The notes: generated by a model not told the origin, from the sequence alone. 35,221 bases of DNA from Chloroflexota bacterium (GCA_030550625.1 JAUQOZ010000390.1:1-35221), one strand, 5' to 3'. Numbered from the stretch's first letter, positions 16,961 through 28,069 are shown. Numbers and translations: made by a program.

Positions 16961-18196
16961 CTACGAACCGTGTCCCATCTCAGCAATAAGCTCGTCTGCC
17001 GCTGCGAGCAATTGCTCAATCCGCTGCGGCGGCGTATTCTTGCTCTTGAGGTACAGTTCGAGCGCTTGGCGCGGCGTCAGTCCCTCGCGCAACGCTTCCG
17101 CCACCCCGGCAAAGCGTTGGCGCGCCGGACGTTCCACATCAAACACAATGGCGGCAATCACTGCTGCGCCGGCTTCGTGGAGCCACGTTCGTACCTGCTC
17201 TTCGCGGAGCAGCGGGGTCTGTTCGCGCGAAAGCTGCACTTCAACGCGCACCACTGCATCGCGCACATCATGCCGCTCGATCGCCGTCCGCAATGCCGCC
17301 GCCGGATCACTGCTCCGGCGGAGATCGCGTTCAATGCTGACAAACGGGCGCGCGTTCAACGGCACAAAGCGCCAGCGCGCTTGGCCCGGCGCTAATTCCA
17401 CTAAGACACAGCCTTTTGGTTCGTCGCGCTCGCCAAAATCGATCCGTTCAATGCTGCCGGGGTAGACGATCGGCGGCTGTTCACCTAACACTTGATGACG
17501 GTGAATATGACCCAACGCGACATAATCAACGCCGGGATGGGTTAATGCCGAACGCGGCAGGCTCAGATCGCGGCCAAGGATCATCGCCCGCTCTGACCCC
17601 AACTGCGCGCCTTCTACCGTGCCGTGAAAGGCAATGATGGTCGGCAGGCTGGGGTCGCGTTGAGCTACTGCCTGCTCGATAAAATCGACCAACCGGCGGC
17701 TCAGTTCGTACTCGATCGTTGCAATCGACGCGCCGGCCAGTTCTTCGCGGGCCAGCAGCATTTGGCGCGTCACCCACGGCACCGCGATCAGTTGCACCTC
17801 GCCGTTGCGGGTAGCAATCCGGTGCTGGCGTGGCCGGTCGGCTACCGTCACCCCTTCGAGCGCCAGCGTGGCAAAGATCTCGACCGAGTGCGCTTTGCCT
17901 TGCGCCGGCGAAATGTCATGGTTGCCGGTGAGAATAACCACCGCGACCCCTGCTTCGCGCAATCGCCGGATGCGGGTGGCAAATTCGCGTTGTACTGTCG
18001 GGTTGGGGGTGCGGTTTTTGTAGATATCGCCGGCAATCAAGCAGAGATCGATCTGGTGATCGAGGCCAATGCTAATCGCTTCATCAAGCCGGTCGAGATA
18101 GTCGATCAGGCGCGAATGCAACCCGCGGCGCGGATCAAGCGCGCCGTAGTTTTCAACGCCGAGGTGTAGATCGGCGAGATGGAGCATACGGATCAT
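16961..18196 (-). CDS. sbcD: DNA repair exonuclease SbcD/Mre11 family
   Basis: This is the metallophosphoesterase subunit of the SbcCD/Mre11-Rad50 nuclease, which opens DNA hairpins and trims blocked ends. All metal-site motifs are present in order: MLHLADLHLG, LIAGDIYKN, LTGNHD, FHGTVEG and LGHIHRHQ. A capping domain follows to about residue 330, and the C-terminal helical part would contact the SbcC coiled coil. The length of 411 residues is normal. The ATG at 18194-18196 has GGAG eight bases upstream; the ORF-track GTG start adds three residues. No sbcC gene is in the window on this side, though one might be expected next door. Confidence 0.93.
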   Translation of the reverse strand: MIRMLHLADLHLGVENYGALDPRRGLHSRLIDYLDRLDEAISIGLDHQIDLCLIAGDIYKNRTPNPTVQREFATRIRRLREAGVAVVILTGNHDISPAQGKAHSVEIFATLALEGVTVADRPRQHRIATRNGEVQLIAVPWVTRQMLLAREELAGASIATIEYELSRRLVDFIEQAVAQRDPSLPTIIAFHGTVEGAQLGSERAMILGRDLSLPRSALTHPGVDYVALGHIHRHQVLGEQPPIVYPGSIERIDFGERDEPKGCVLVELAPGQARWRFVPLNARPFVSIERDLRRSSDPAAALRTAIERHDVRDAVVRVEVQLSREQTPLLREEQVRTWLHEAGAAVIAAIVFDVERPARQRFAGVAEALREGLTPRQALELYLKSKNTPPQRIEQLLAAADELIAEMGHGS

Positions 18197-18228
18197 CGTG
18201 ATCACTCCATGCGTAATAGAATGGGTGA

Positions 18229-18249
18229 GGGCGACGCACTGCGTCGCCC
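18229..18249 (-). terminator. Hairpin after the peptide transporter operon
   Basis: GGGCGACGCA and TGCGTCGCCC meet around a single base, giving a practical stem of about 8 bp with a 5-base loop. It lies 32 bases after the stop of the last ATPase gene and before sbcD. There is no good T-run. Confidence 0.5.
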
Positions 18250-18280
18250 CTAATATTGCGCTCTGCCTTGTCGCTACACT

Positions 18281-19279
<999 letters not shown>

Positions 19280-19304
19280 GGTCTCGCTCCATCGTATCGT
19301 CATA

Positions 19305-19335
19305 GCCAAGACGTTGGGCTGCGCGACGTCTTGGC
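19305..19335 (-). repeat. Intercistronic hairpin between the two ATPase genes
   Basis: GCCAAGACGT and ACGTCTTGGC form a perfect 10-bp stem with an 11-base loop, beginning 1 base after the oppD-like stop. No T-run follows. Confidence 0.6.
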
Positions 19336-19336
19336 G

Positions 19337-20353
19337 TCAATCTTCATACAGCCAGCACCGCACGCGCCGGTTCGCGCCTAACTCGATCATCGGCGGCGGC
19401 TGGTCGCATTTCTCAAATCGCTTATTGCAGCGCGACGCGAACCGGCACCCTTTGGGCGGATTGATCAAGCTCGGCACCGTACCGGGAATGACCTCCAACT
19501 CCTCGCGTTCATCGCCGAGCACCGGCATCGAATTGAGCAAGCCGCGGGTGTAAGGGTGCTTGGGATCGCTAAACAGCGACTGTACATCAGCGTATTCAAC
19601 CACTTGACCAGCGTACATCACCACCACACTATCAGCCATCTCGGCGATCACACCCATATCGTGCGTAATCAGCATAATCGCCGTCTCGATCTTCTCGCGC
19701 AGTTCGCGCATCAGATCAAGGATCTGGGCCTGAATTGTCACATCAAGCGCGGTGGTCGGCTCGTCAGCGATCAATAATTCGGGGTTGCAGGCAAGGGCCA
19801 TCGCGATCATCACGCGCTGGCATTGCCCACCCGATAGCTCGTGAGGATACTGGCGCATCCGCCGCTGCGGGTCGGGCAACCCCACCATCGACAGCAGCTC
19901 GATACAGCGTTTTTGCGCCTCTTCGCCCTTGAGACCCTGATGGATTTCGAGCGTCTCGATAATCTGATCACCCACCCGGAAGACCGGATTGAGCGCCGTA
20001 GTCGGCTGCTGGAAAATCATCGCGATCCGGTCGCCGCGGATCTTGCGCATCTCTTCAGGGTCAAGGTCAAGCAGATTAACTCCGTCGAAGATAATCTTGC
20101 CTTCGACAATCCGGCCGGGCGGGCTCACCAAGCGCATAATCGAGAGTGAGGTCACACTCTTGCCTGACCCCGACTCACCGACGATACCGAGCGTTTCGCC
20201 GCGGCGCAGGGTGAAATCGACGCCATCAACCGCCTGCACCACGCCATCTTCGGTAAAGAAATAGGTCTTCAAGCCCTCCACGCGCAGCAGTTCAGCGCCA
20301 CGCCGGCCGGTGGGGCGCGCTGCGCCCGCTACAACACGAGACTCGGTTGCCAC
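19337..20353 (-). CDS. Peptide ABC transporter ATP-binding protein (OppD/DppD-like)
   Basis: This is the second ATPase of the peptide importer. Motifs: [19 protein letters not shown], Walker [11 protein letters not shown]-loop [14 protein letters not shown], signature [16 protein letters not shown], Walker [17 protein letters not shown] and [14 protein letters not shown]. The oligo_HPY tail has [14 protein letters not shown] followed by a further cysteine (FEKC), as in its partner. The start is GTG with GGAGT about four bases upstream. It follows the permease gene by 37 bases. The two ATPases should form a heterodimer under the two permeases. Confidence 0.94.
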   Translation of the reverse strand: MATESRVVAGAARPTGRRGAELLRVEGLKTYFFTEDGVVQAVDGVDFTLRRGETLGIVGESGSGKSVTSLSIMRLVSPPGRIVEGKIIFDGVNLLDLDPEEMRKIRGDRIAMIFQQPTTALNPVFRVGDQIIETLEIHQGLKGEEAQKRCIELLSMVGLPDPQRRMRQYPHELSGGQCQRVMIAMALACNPELLIADEPTTALDVTIQAQILDLMRELREKIETAIMLITHDMGVIAEMADSVVVMYAGQVVEYADVQSLFSDPKHPYTRGLLNSMPVLGDEREELEVIPGTVPSLINPPKGCRFASRCNKRFEKCDQPPPMIELGANRRVRCWLYED

Positions 20354-20390
20354 AGGTACTCCGTATCGTTATCTTGAGCGTGCCCGTTGC

Positions 20391-21383
20391 TTAACCGCGC
20401 TGGCGCGGATCGAGCGCGTCACGCAGACCATCACCAATATAGTTAATCGCAATCGATGCGATCAAGATCGGCATCGCCGGAATGAGCGGCATCCACGGGT
20501 ACTGGAACATATAGCTTTGGGCATAGCCCAACATATTGCCCCACGTTGGCGTCGGGTCTTGAATGCCGAAGCCAAGGAAGCTCAGCGCCGACTCGGCGAC
20601 CAGCGTGCCATTCACGCCGAGGGTAAAATCGACGATCATCGGCGGCAGTGCATTGGGGAAGACATGGCGAAACAGAATGCGCGCATTGCTCGCGCCGAGA
20701 GCGCGGGCCGACTCGATGTAGACATTCTCGCGCACCGAGAGCACCATACCGCGCATCAAGCGGGCCGTTCCCGTCCAGCCAAAGAATGCCAGCACCAAAA
20801 TCACGGCAAAAATAATCCGCGCTTCACGCTCCGACACCGCAAAGAGAAAGGCGAGGAATGATGCGCCCCATGCAGGCAGCGGCACCGCATTAATATTTTG
20901 CACCAAGATTGACGACAAAATCAGCAAGAGGAGCAGGGTAGGGAATGTCGCAACAATCTCAAGGAAGCGACTAATCACTATATCCACCCACCCGCCGAAA
21001 TACCCGGCCAGCATGCCAAGGATGATCCCGATCGTTGAGGCGATGAAGGTGGCGGTAAAGGCGGTGCCTAACGATACGCGCGAAGCGTAAAGCAAACGAG
21101 TGGCATAATCACGCCCAAGGTGGTCGGTGCCAAGAATATGCAAACCGCCATCGGCATCGCGGCCCATCGGTGTGAGAAAGCGCCCGGTGAGATTTGGCTC
21201 ATCGCGCTCGTAGGGAGCAATCAATGGCGCTGCTGCTGAGAGCAATAGTAAAACGGCAAGCAACCCGACACAGAACATCGCCAGCCGGTGGCGGCGAAAG
21301 CGCCGGAAGACAATTGCCCACTGCCCTTCCGATCGCCGGGGTGCAGCCTCTTCGAGTGGCACGGCAGTCGTGCTAGTGGCCAT
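20391..21383 (-). CDS. Peptide ABC transporter permease (OppC/DppC-like)
   Basis: This is one of the two membrane permeases. It has the N-terminal OppC_N segment (RRFRRHRLAMFCVGLLAVLL, first membrane helix), the ILGTDHLGRDYATRLLY motif, several further helices and the ATPase-contacting EAA loop in ESARALGASNARILFRHVFPNALPP. The C-terminal ALSFLGFGIQDPTPTWGNML is highly typical. A short extra loop (INAVPLPAWGASFLAFLFAVSE) sits between middle helices. The ATG at 21381-21383 has GAGGAG seven bases upstream; the ORF-track start adds 19 residues that do not resemble the family. Confidence 0.94.
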   Translation of the reverse strand: MATSTTAVPLEEAAPRRSEGQWAIVFRRFRRHRLAMFCVGLLAVLLLLSAAAPLIAPYERDEPNLTGRFLTPMGRDADGGLHILGTDHLGRDYATRLLYASRVSLGTAFTATFIASTIGIILGMLAGYFGGWVDIVISRFLEIVATFPTLLLLLILSSILVQNINAVPLPAWGASFLAFLFAVSEREARIIFAVILVLAFFGWTGTARLMRGMVLSVRENVYIESARALGASNARILFRHVFPNALPPMIVDFTLGVNGTLVAESALSFLGFGIQDPTPTWGNMLGYAQSYMFQYPWMPLIPAMPILIASIAINYIGDGLRDALDPRQRG

Positions 21384-21412
21384 GCAACTTCTCCTCGTGA
21401 ACGTGGTAATCA

Positions 21413-21428
21413 CCGGCGATAGCGCCGG
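21413..21428 (-). repeat. Small hairpin at the permease-permease junction
   Basis: CCGGCG - ATAG - CGCCGG forms a 6-bp stem in the 56-base gap between the two permease genes. Confidence 0.35.
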
Positions 21429-21439
21429 CAAAAACATCA

Positions 21440-22633
21440 TTAGGTCAAGCGAATGCGCGGATCGACCACCGTATACAAGATATCGGTGATCAAAATGCCA
21501 ATCAACAACAAAACGACGTTGATGATCAACAACGCCATCACCACATTATAATCATTGCGGCCAAGGGCATCGATAAACAGGCGCCCAATCCCCGGCCAGT
21601 TAAACACCGTCTCGGTGATCAGCGCACCGCTGAAGAGCGCAACCAGAATGCCGGCCAACAAGGTGACAAACGGGATGAGTGAATTGCGCAGGGCGTGCTT
21701 CAGAATCACAACTCGCTCAGCAACGCCTTTCGCCCGTGCCGTGCGCACATAATCGAGGCTCAGCACTTCAAGCATACTCCCGCGCACGAAGCGGCTCCAG
21801 CCGGCGATATTGATAAAGGTCAACACGCCGCACGGCATCAAAAAGCGCAAGAAGCGGTCAAGGAACGAGCCGGCCTGCACGGTACCGATCAACGGGATGG
21901 TATAATCGCGCACCCCGACGGCATCACCCGGCGGCAAGTATGGCAACCCGGCATTCTTGGCCAATACCGAGAAGAGCAGGATCGCGAAAATGCCAAAGAC
22001 GAAGCTTGGCAGCGATGCGCCAATAAAGGCGATCGTGGTCATGATATAGTCAAAGCGCGAATACTGGCGCACTGCCGAGTACACACCGATTGGCACTGCG
22101 ATCAAAATTGACAGTAAAATCGATGTCCCCATCAAATAGAGGGTATAGGGCAAGCGGGTCATAATCAGATCGCTCACCGGCCGGCCACGCAACATCACCT
22201 GTGAGATGCCAAAATCGCCAAAGACGATGCCACGGCTCACAGTGCGGCCTTCCAGATCGGCCATGGTCACCGGCACCTCACATCCCTCTTCGCGCACCTC
22301 CACCCGTCCATCCGGGTAACGCAGACGTACTTGGCCGGGCACAGCACACCCAATCTGCCAATTGGCGCCAATACCGCCGGGCAGCGGCCCCGCTGGCCAG
22401 CCAATCAGCCAACGAGTAAAACGGAAGGGCAAATAGATATCCAATTCAAATCGCTCGCGCACGCGGCGAATATCTGCTTCTGTAATTCGATTTGGACCGG
22501 CATTTTGTCGTTCGGCCAGCAATTGATCAATCGGCCCGCCGGGCACCAAATACAACATGCCATAAGCGCAGATTGCCGCTACTAGTGCCACCAAAAACAT
22601 TTGTACGAAGCGGCGGGCAAGATAACCTGCCAT
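21440..22633 (-). CDS. Peptide ABC transporter permease (OppB/DppB-like), with insertion
   Basis: This is the other permease of the importer. The first helix (RRFVQMFLVALVAAICAYGML) and VPGGPIDQLL are typical, as are the later helices, the EAA loop VRTARAKGVAERVVILKHALRNSLIP and ITETVFNWPGIGRL. At 397 residues it is longer than the usual 305-340. The extra sequence is mainly at residues 80-140, outside the membrane between helices 1 and 2, with two cysteines (C96, C118) that could form a disulfide, and a smaller insertion near GDAVGVRDYTIP. AGGAG lies seven bases before the ATG. It follows the binding-protein gene across a hairpin-bearing gap. Confidence 0.94.
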   Translation of the reverse strand: MAGYLARRFVQMFLVALVAAICAYGMLYLVPGGPIDQLLAERQNAGPNRITEADIRRVRERFELDIYLPFRFTRWLIGWPAGPLPGGIGANWQIGCAVPGQVRLRYPDGRVEVREEGCEVPVTMADLEGRTVSRGIVFGDFGISQVMLRGRPVSDLIMTRLPYTLYLMGTSILLSILIAVPIGVYSAVRQYSRFDYIMTTIAFIGASLPSFVFGIFAILLFSVLAKNAGLPYLPPGDAVGVRDYTIPLIGTVQAGSFLDRFLRFLMPCGVLTFINIAGWSRFVRGSMLEVLSLDYVRTARAKGVAERVVILKHALRNSLIPFVTLLAGILVALFSGALITETVFNWPGIGRLFIDALGRNDYNVVMALLIINVVLLLIGILITDILYTVVDPRIRLT

Positions 22634-22751
22634 AGTAATACTCCTGAACGTTGGGGAATAATCGATCGTGGCCGGCTGCGCGAAGTCACGATTGTCAAGC
22701 AGCTCTTGTTAGTCGCGTTGCGCCGTTGTGTTCATCCTAATAGAGCAGGCG

Positions 22752-22781
22752 CGGCGATGGGCAACGATCTGCCCATCGCCG
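22752..22781 (-). repeat. Strong intercistronic hairpin after the binding-protein gene
   Basis: CGGCGATGGGCA and TGCCCATCGCCG form a perfect 12-bp stem with a 6-base loop, 26 bases after the binding-protein stop. No T-run follows. In many binding-protein operons such a hairpin leaves more binding-protein mRNA than permease mRNA; that role here is inference. Confidence 0.65.
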
Positions 22782-22807
22782 TGCCGGTTACCGGCCAATT
22801 CAATCGC

Positions 22808-24742
<1,935 letters not shown>

Positions 24743-24757
24743 CTGTCTGTGTCCTCC

Positions 24758-24829
24758 TTAAATCTGAGGGCAACTGAACGAACGATTTCCAATCTCTTGC
24801 CAAGCATTGCTATCGATCGGCCGCGCCAT
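24758..24829 (-). CDS. Possible 23-codon leader ORF before the binding-protein gene
   Basis: An ATG at 24827-24829 opens MARPIDSNAWQEIGNRS and runs 23 codons to a TAA that overlaps the AAGGAGG of the binding-protein gene. An in-frame GTG at 24836-24838 gives 26 codons. The upstream AAAGGAGG is 14 bases from the GTG and 23 from the ATG, which is too far for an ordinary start. The peptide matches no family I know, and coding is uncertain. Confidence 0.2.
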   Translation of the reverse strand: MARPIDSNAWQEIGNRSFSCPQI

Positions 24830-24848
24830 TGCGTTCACTCTTCGCCGC

Positions 24849-24863
24849 ATCACCTCCTTTCTA
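24849..24863 (-). promoter_or_regulatory. Perfect extended Shine-Dalgarno in the leader
   Basis: TAGAAAGGAGGTGAT on the minus strand is fully complementary to the conserved 3' end of bacterial 16S rRNA (ATCACCTCCTTTCTA on the plus strand). No start codon lies 5-9 bases after GGAGG. It may be a ribosome standby site or belong to the leader ORF. Confidence 0.45.
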
Positions 24864-25018
24864 CATCCTACACGCCATTTGTCCGATAATCATATCAGCC
24901 CGCGGCTGATGTGCGAGCGAAGGCTATATAAGCCTGCATACGTGGACCAGAATAGCATGAGGCGAGGTGCGGCGACGATCGACAGGCGTTGGTAAGAAAC
25001 TGTACGTCGTTAGGCGGG

Positions 25019-25047
25019 ATTATAACGGTTCTGTTAGCGACTGTCAA
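25019..25047 (-). promoter_or_regulatory. Full-consensus sigma-70-type promoter of the peptide transporter operon
   Basis: On the minus strand TTGACA (25042-25047) and TATAAT (25019-25024) are exactly 17 bases apart. Transcription would start near 25012, leaving a leader of about 270 bases before the binding-protein gene. Confidence 0.8.
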
Positions 25048-25110
25048 CTTTATCAACGAATTGGCAACCGAGTAACAAATGATTATGTTGTCTGTGTCGT
25101 TCGCGTAGTC

Positions 25111-25139
25111 TTGCGCGACATAGCGGGCCATGTTATGAT
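25111..25139 (+). promoter_or_regulatory. Promoter for maf and the response regulator
   Basis: TTGCGC (25111-25116) and TATGAT (25134-25139) are 17 bases apart, and the -10 is extended by TGT (25131-25133). The maf ATG is about 36 bases after the expected start point. Confidence 0.6.
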
Positions 25140-25181
25140 CGATGCGCTGACGGCTCAAGGGATAGCGATATCAGGATTGGT

Positions 25182-25919
25182 ATGCCCGCCTCGTCGTCTC
25201 ACCCGCTCATTCTTGCTTCTGCTTCGCCCCGCCGGCGCGAGTTGCTCGCCTACCTTGGCGTGGAATATACGTGTCTGGCTAGCCCGGCTGAAGATCATCC
25301 CGCGCCGGCGCCGGTTGATCTGGCGGCGGCGTTGCCGCCGTTGCCGGAACCCTTGCCGATCGACGCGCATCCCACGCTCGTGGCTTGGCGCAAAGCGGCG
25401 GATATTGGCCGGCGCCATCCTGATGCGATTGTGCTGGCTGCTGATACCGAAGTGGTGATCGACGGGATGGTGTTGGGCAAACCGCGTGACGAAGACCATG
25501 CCTGTGCAATGATCCGGCGCTTGGCCGGGCGCGCGCACACGGTGTTGACCGGTTTGTGCCTCTTGTTGCCCCCAGCAGTTGATCGCAGCGGGGTGTTGTA
25601 TGATGGGAGGCAGATGTTGTTTGACCTTGTCGCCAGCCGGGTGCGTTTCCGCGCATTGAGTGATGACGAGATCGCTGCCTACGTAGCCCTCGGCGAGTCA
25701 CTGGATAAAGCTGGCGGTTACGGTTTGCAGAGCGGTGGTGCGGCCTTAATTGACTCAATTGAAGGCAGCTACACCAATGTGGTAGGATTGCCGTTGCCGG
25801 CAGTGGCGCGCCTGCTCCGCGCTGCCGGTGTGGAAGTGCCCGTTGAGCCGGTTGAAGCATATCTCAGATGGCTGCGCAGTCAGGGAAAGGAACCGGCGCC
25901 ATGGCCAACCCAACCGTAA
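25182..25919 (+). CDS. maf: Maf-family nucleoside triphosphate pyrophosphatase
   Basis: This is a house-cleaning pyrophosphatase of the Maf/YhdE family that hydrolyses nucleotides such as dTTP, UTP or modified forms. Visible are the N-terminal LILASASPRRRELLAYLG, the acidic LAADTEVVIDGMVLGKP, and DKAGGYGLQSGGAALIDSIEGSYTNVVGLPL near the C-terminus. At 245 residues it is longer than the usual 190-210, with a proline-rich insertion (about residues 36-62) and one after LTGLCLLLPP. The ribosome binding site is weak. The last 19 bases overlap the response regulator gene, so the two are probably translated together. Confidence 0.92.
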   Translation: MPASSSHPLILASASPRRRELLAYLGVEYTCLASPAEDHPAPAPVDLAAALPPLPEPLPIDAHPTLVAWRKAADIGRRHPDAIVLAADTEVVIDGMVLGKPRDEDHACAMIRRLAGRAHTVLTGLCLLLPPAVDRSGVLYDGRQMLFDLVASRVRFRALSDDEIAAYVALGESLDKAGGYGLQSGGAALIDSIEGSYTNVVGLPLPAVARLLRAAGVEVPVEPVEAYLRWLRSQGKEPAPWPTQP

Positions 25920-26638
25920 AATTGTTGATCGTGGATGACCATCCGTTGTTCCGGCAGGGGGTGCGCTGGGCGTTATCCCACGAATCGGGCATCCAGATTG
26001 TGGGCGAGGCGGGGAATGGCGAAGAGGCGTTGCAATGGTTAGCCCAAGTCGATCCGAGCCTTGAACCGAATGTGATGCTGGTTGATCTCAATCTGCCGGG
26101 CATGAGCGGTTTAGAGTTGACCCGGCAGGTGCGCCGGCAGTACGCTAGTATTGCTGTCGTGATGCTGAGCATGCACGAGAGCGATGAAGCGGCGTTTAAC
26201 GCTTTGCGCGCCGGGGCCGCCGCCTACCGCTCGAAAGATATCAAGCCCGCTGCTTTGGCCGACATCCTGCGGCGCGTGGCGCGCGGCGAGTATGTGATTA
26301 ATGATGTCTTGACCGAAGAGCCGCGCGTCGCTAGCCGGATCCTCTCGCAGTTTCGCAGTCTGCCCGAAGTGCAGATGGTTGCCGAAGATCTCGGCTTGCA
26401 AATTTTTACGCCATTGAGTGAACGCGAGATCGAGGTGCTTGAGCGCATTGCTGCCGGCAGTAGCAATAAAGAGATTGCCGATGAATTAGGCATTAGCACC
26501 CAGACGGTCAAGAATCATATTTCGTCGATTTTGCGCAAATTGTCGCTCAATGACCGCACGCAGGCGGTGATCTTCGCCCTGCGCCGCGGGTGGATCGAGA
26601 CGCCGCAAAACATCCAGCCGGGTGAACCAGAAGCGTAA
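25901..26638 (+). CDS. NarL/FixJ-type response regulator (REC + LuxR HTH)
   Basis: This is a DNA-binding response regulator. The receiver domain has the acidic pair D12-D13 (IVDDHPLF), phosphoacceptor D62 (VMLVDLNLPGMSG), VVMLSMHE, and the conserved lysine in YRSKDI. The C-terminal LuxR helix-turn-helix is complete: LSEREIEVLERIAAGSSNKEI followed by STQTVKNHISSILRKL. The linker between domains is longer than usual (about residues 135-170). The ATG at 25901 (MANPTVK) has AAAGGA nine bases upstream, inside the maf gene; the ORF-track start adds eleven residues. No histidine kinase is nearby, so it is an orphan here; targets are unknown. Confidence 0.93.
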   Translation: MANPTVKLLIVDDHPLFRQGVRWALSHESGIQIVGEAGNGEEALQWLAQVDPSLEPNVMLVDLNLPGMSGLELTRQVRRQYASIAVVMLSMHESDEAAFNALRAGAAAYRSKDIKPAALADILRRVARGEYVINDVLTEEPRVASRILSQFRSLPEVQMVAEDLGLQIFTPLSEREIEVLERIAAGSSNKEIADELGISTQTVKNHISSILRKLSLNDRTQAVIFALRRGWIETPQNIQPGEPEA

Positions 26639-26655
26639 TCGGCTGGCAAATATGC

Positions 26656-26678
26656 GCGGCGCCCATACCGGGCGCCGC
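26656..26678. terminator. Hairpin between convergent genes
   Basis: GCGGCGCCC - ATACC - GGGCGCCGC is a perfect 9-bp stem with a 5-base loop. It sits in the 57-base gap between the response regulator stop and the acyltransferase stop, where it could end transcription from both sides. Confidence 0.65.
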
Positions 26679-26695
26679 TTCCTCACTAGACCTCT

Positions 26696-28069
26696 CTAGA
26701 ACACCGACGTCCGTTCGGCTAATTTCTGATTGATCGTTTCTTGAATCGTCTCGCGTACCTGCTCCGATAATTCCAGCACGGTGATCGGATCATCGGCGGC
26801 AGCGGGGCCGTAGCTGGTCGTGTCGATCGGCGGGCAGAAGGTAATCGACCAGCGCGTTGGCAGCGGGATCACGCCCAGCAAGCCGAACCACGGGAAGAAT
26901 GGGGTGAGCGGAAAGTAGGGGAAACCGAGTAGCTTGGCGATCCCTTCGGCATTGGCAAGCATCGGATAGATCTCTTCCGCGCCGACGACGGCGACCGGCA
27001 CAATCGGCGCTTGGGTGCGGAGCGCGGCTTGCACAAAGCCGCCGCGACCAAAGCGGGCTAGCTTGTAGCGATCTTTGAAGAGCTTACCTACCCCCTTTAA
27101 CCCTTCGGGAAAGACACATACCAGCTCATCCCGCTCGAGCAGGCGAATGGCATTTTCTGGGATGCCGGGTACTTGACCTAATGCGGCGAGCGTTGGCGCA
27201 ATCACCGGCAGGGTCGTGAACCAGTGCAGGTGAAGCGAGCGCACAATCCGCTCGTTTTGGGCCGGATGCTCATTGAACACGGCGGTCGCGATCATCGCCC
27301 CATCCCACGGCAATACGCCGCTGTGGTTAGCTACCAACAGCGCCCGTCCTTCAGCCGGCACATGCTCTAGCCCGCTAGCCTGTACCCGCCACCACGTATG
27401 GTACATAAACGAGAGAAATGGCCGAGCGACCTCGATAATCTCGCGATCCATGCCAAAGGGATCGGTCGTATACTCGCCCCGCTGCCGGCGCTGGATAAAG
27501 TTGATCTGTTCGTCAATCTGATACCGCAGCACCATCCCGATCCCCTTCCAAAAATCGGGATCGAGGTAATCGCGCAGGTCAACCCCCTGCAACATACTAT
27601 TGACCCGCTCGATCTGTTCGTTGGTCATGCGCTGGAGATTCTCGCCAATCAATCGTACCACGCCGGCGGCGAAATTACCGAGGGCGGCTTGCGAGCCGGA
27701 TTGCTGTTCGCTCTGCTGGCGAATATCAATCTCGACCTCAAATAACCGTTCAGCCGAACGGCGCGCGGGGGGCGATTCATCCCATACGAGCGCCGTTGGC
27801 GCCGGATCAACCGGATCGACGGGCGCTGCGTGCTCGTGCGGAGCGGCGGTGGGCGTCGTCTCAACTGGATCGGCGGGCGCTGCGTGCTCGTGCGGAGCGG
27901 CGGTGGGCGTCGTCTCGACCGGATCGGCGGGTACTGCGTGCTCTTGCGGATCGGCGGTGGGCGGCGTCCCGATTTCCATCTCAACCGCCACCGCGCGCGC
28001 CCGGCCCCGGCGGGGACGGCGTGGCTCTCCCGGATCGCTGGTTGGCGGAGTAACCGGCTCGTCGTTCAT
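26696..28069 (-). CDS. Lysophospholipid acyltransferase-family protein with N-terminal repeats
   Basis: This is a PlsC/LPLAT-superfamily acyltransferase, expected to acylate a glycerolipid or related alcohol at the membrane. The catalytic block is ANHSGVLPWDGAMI (H249, D256), an H-x6-D spacing in place of the commoner H-x4-D, and VCVFPEGLKGVGKLF serves as the FPEG motif; PIVPVAVVGAEEIYP follows. This combination belongs to a branch with NHSGVLPWDG. The first 100 residues are low-complexity and include about three 18-residue repeats (PVETTPTAAPHEHAAPAD). A helical region (110-200) precedes the enzyme domain. Its ATG overlaps the upstream SDR stop as ATGA, so the two products are probably made together. 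Confidence 0.87.
   Translation of the reverse strand: MNDEPVTPPTSDPGEPRRPRRGRARAVAVEMEIGTPPTADPQEHAVPADPVETTPTAAPHEHAAPADPVETTPTAAPHEHAAPVDPVDPAPTALVWDESPPARRSAERLFEVEIDIRQQSEQQSGSQAALGNFAAGVVRLIGENLQRMTNEQIERVNSMLQGVDLRDYLDPDFWKGIGMVLRYQIDEQINFIQRRQRGEYTTDPFGMDREIIEVARPFLSFMYHTWWRVQASGLEHVPAEGRALLVANHSGVLPWDGAMIATAVFNEHPAQNERIVRSLHLHWFTTLPVIAPTLAALGQVPGIPENAIRLLERDELVCVFPEGLKGVGKLFKDRYKLARFGRGGFVQAALRTQAPIVPVAVVGAEEIYPMLANAEGIAKLLGFPYFPLTPFFPWFGLLGVIPLPTRWSITFCPPIDTTSYGPAAADDPITVLELSEQVRETIQETINQKLAERTSVF
27821..27982 (-). repeat. 54-bp tandem repeat, about three copies
   Basis: Units start at 27821, 27875 and 27929 with a period of 54 bases (18 codons). The first two copies are nearly identical and the third is diverged; a partial copy extends leftward to about 27805. 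The repeat is in frame within the acyltransferase N-terminus. Confidence 0.85.

Larger units (their letters stand above)
24743..25181. other. Divergent promoter region and long transporter leader
   Basis: This 439-base gap separates the peptide transporter operon (minus) and maf (plus). It holds a consensus minus promoter, a plus promoter for maf, about 270 bases of transporter leader, a perfect anti-16S Shine-Dalgarno far upstream of the binding-protein start, and a possible leader ORF. No larger gene is seen. Confidence 0.7.

Noticed and set aside
16679-17395. 238-codon plus-strand ORF spanning the gap before sbcD
   Set aside because: Two thirds is antisense to sbcD and the rest has no ribosome binding site or family resemblance.
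24849-24863. ATCACCTCCTTTCTA on the plus strand as a fragment of a 16S rRNA gene
   Set aside because: Only the last 15 bases match the 16S 3' end and no rRNA sequence precedes it; on the minus strand it is better read as a Shine-Dalgarno.
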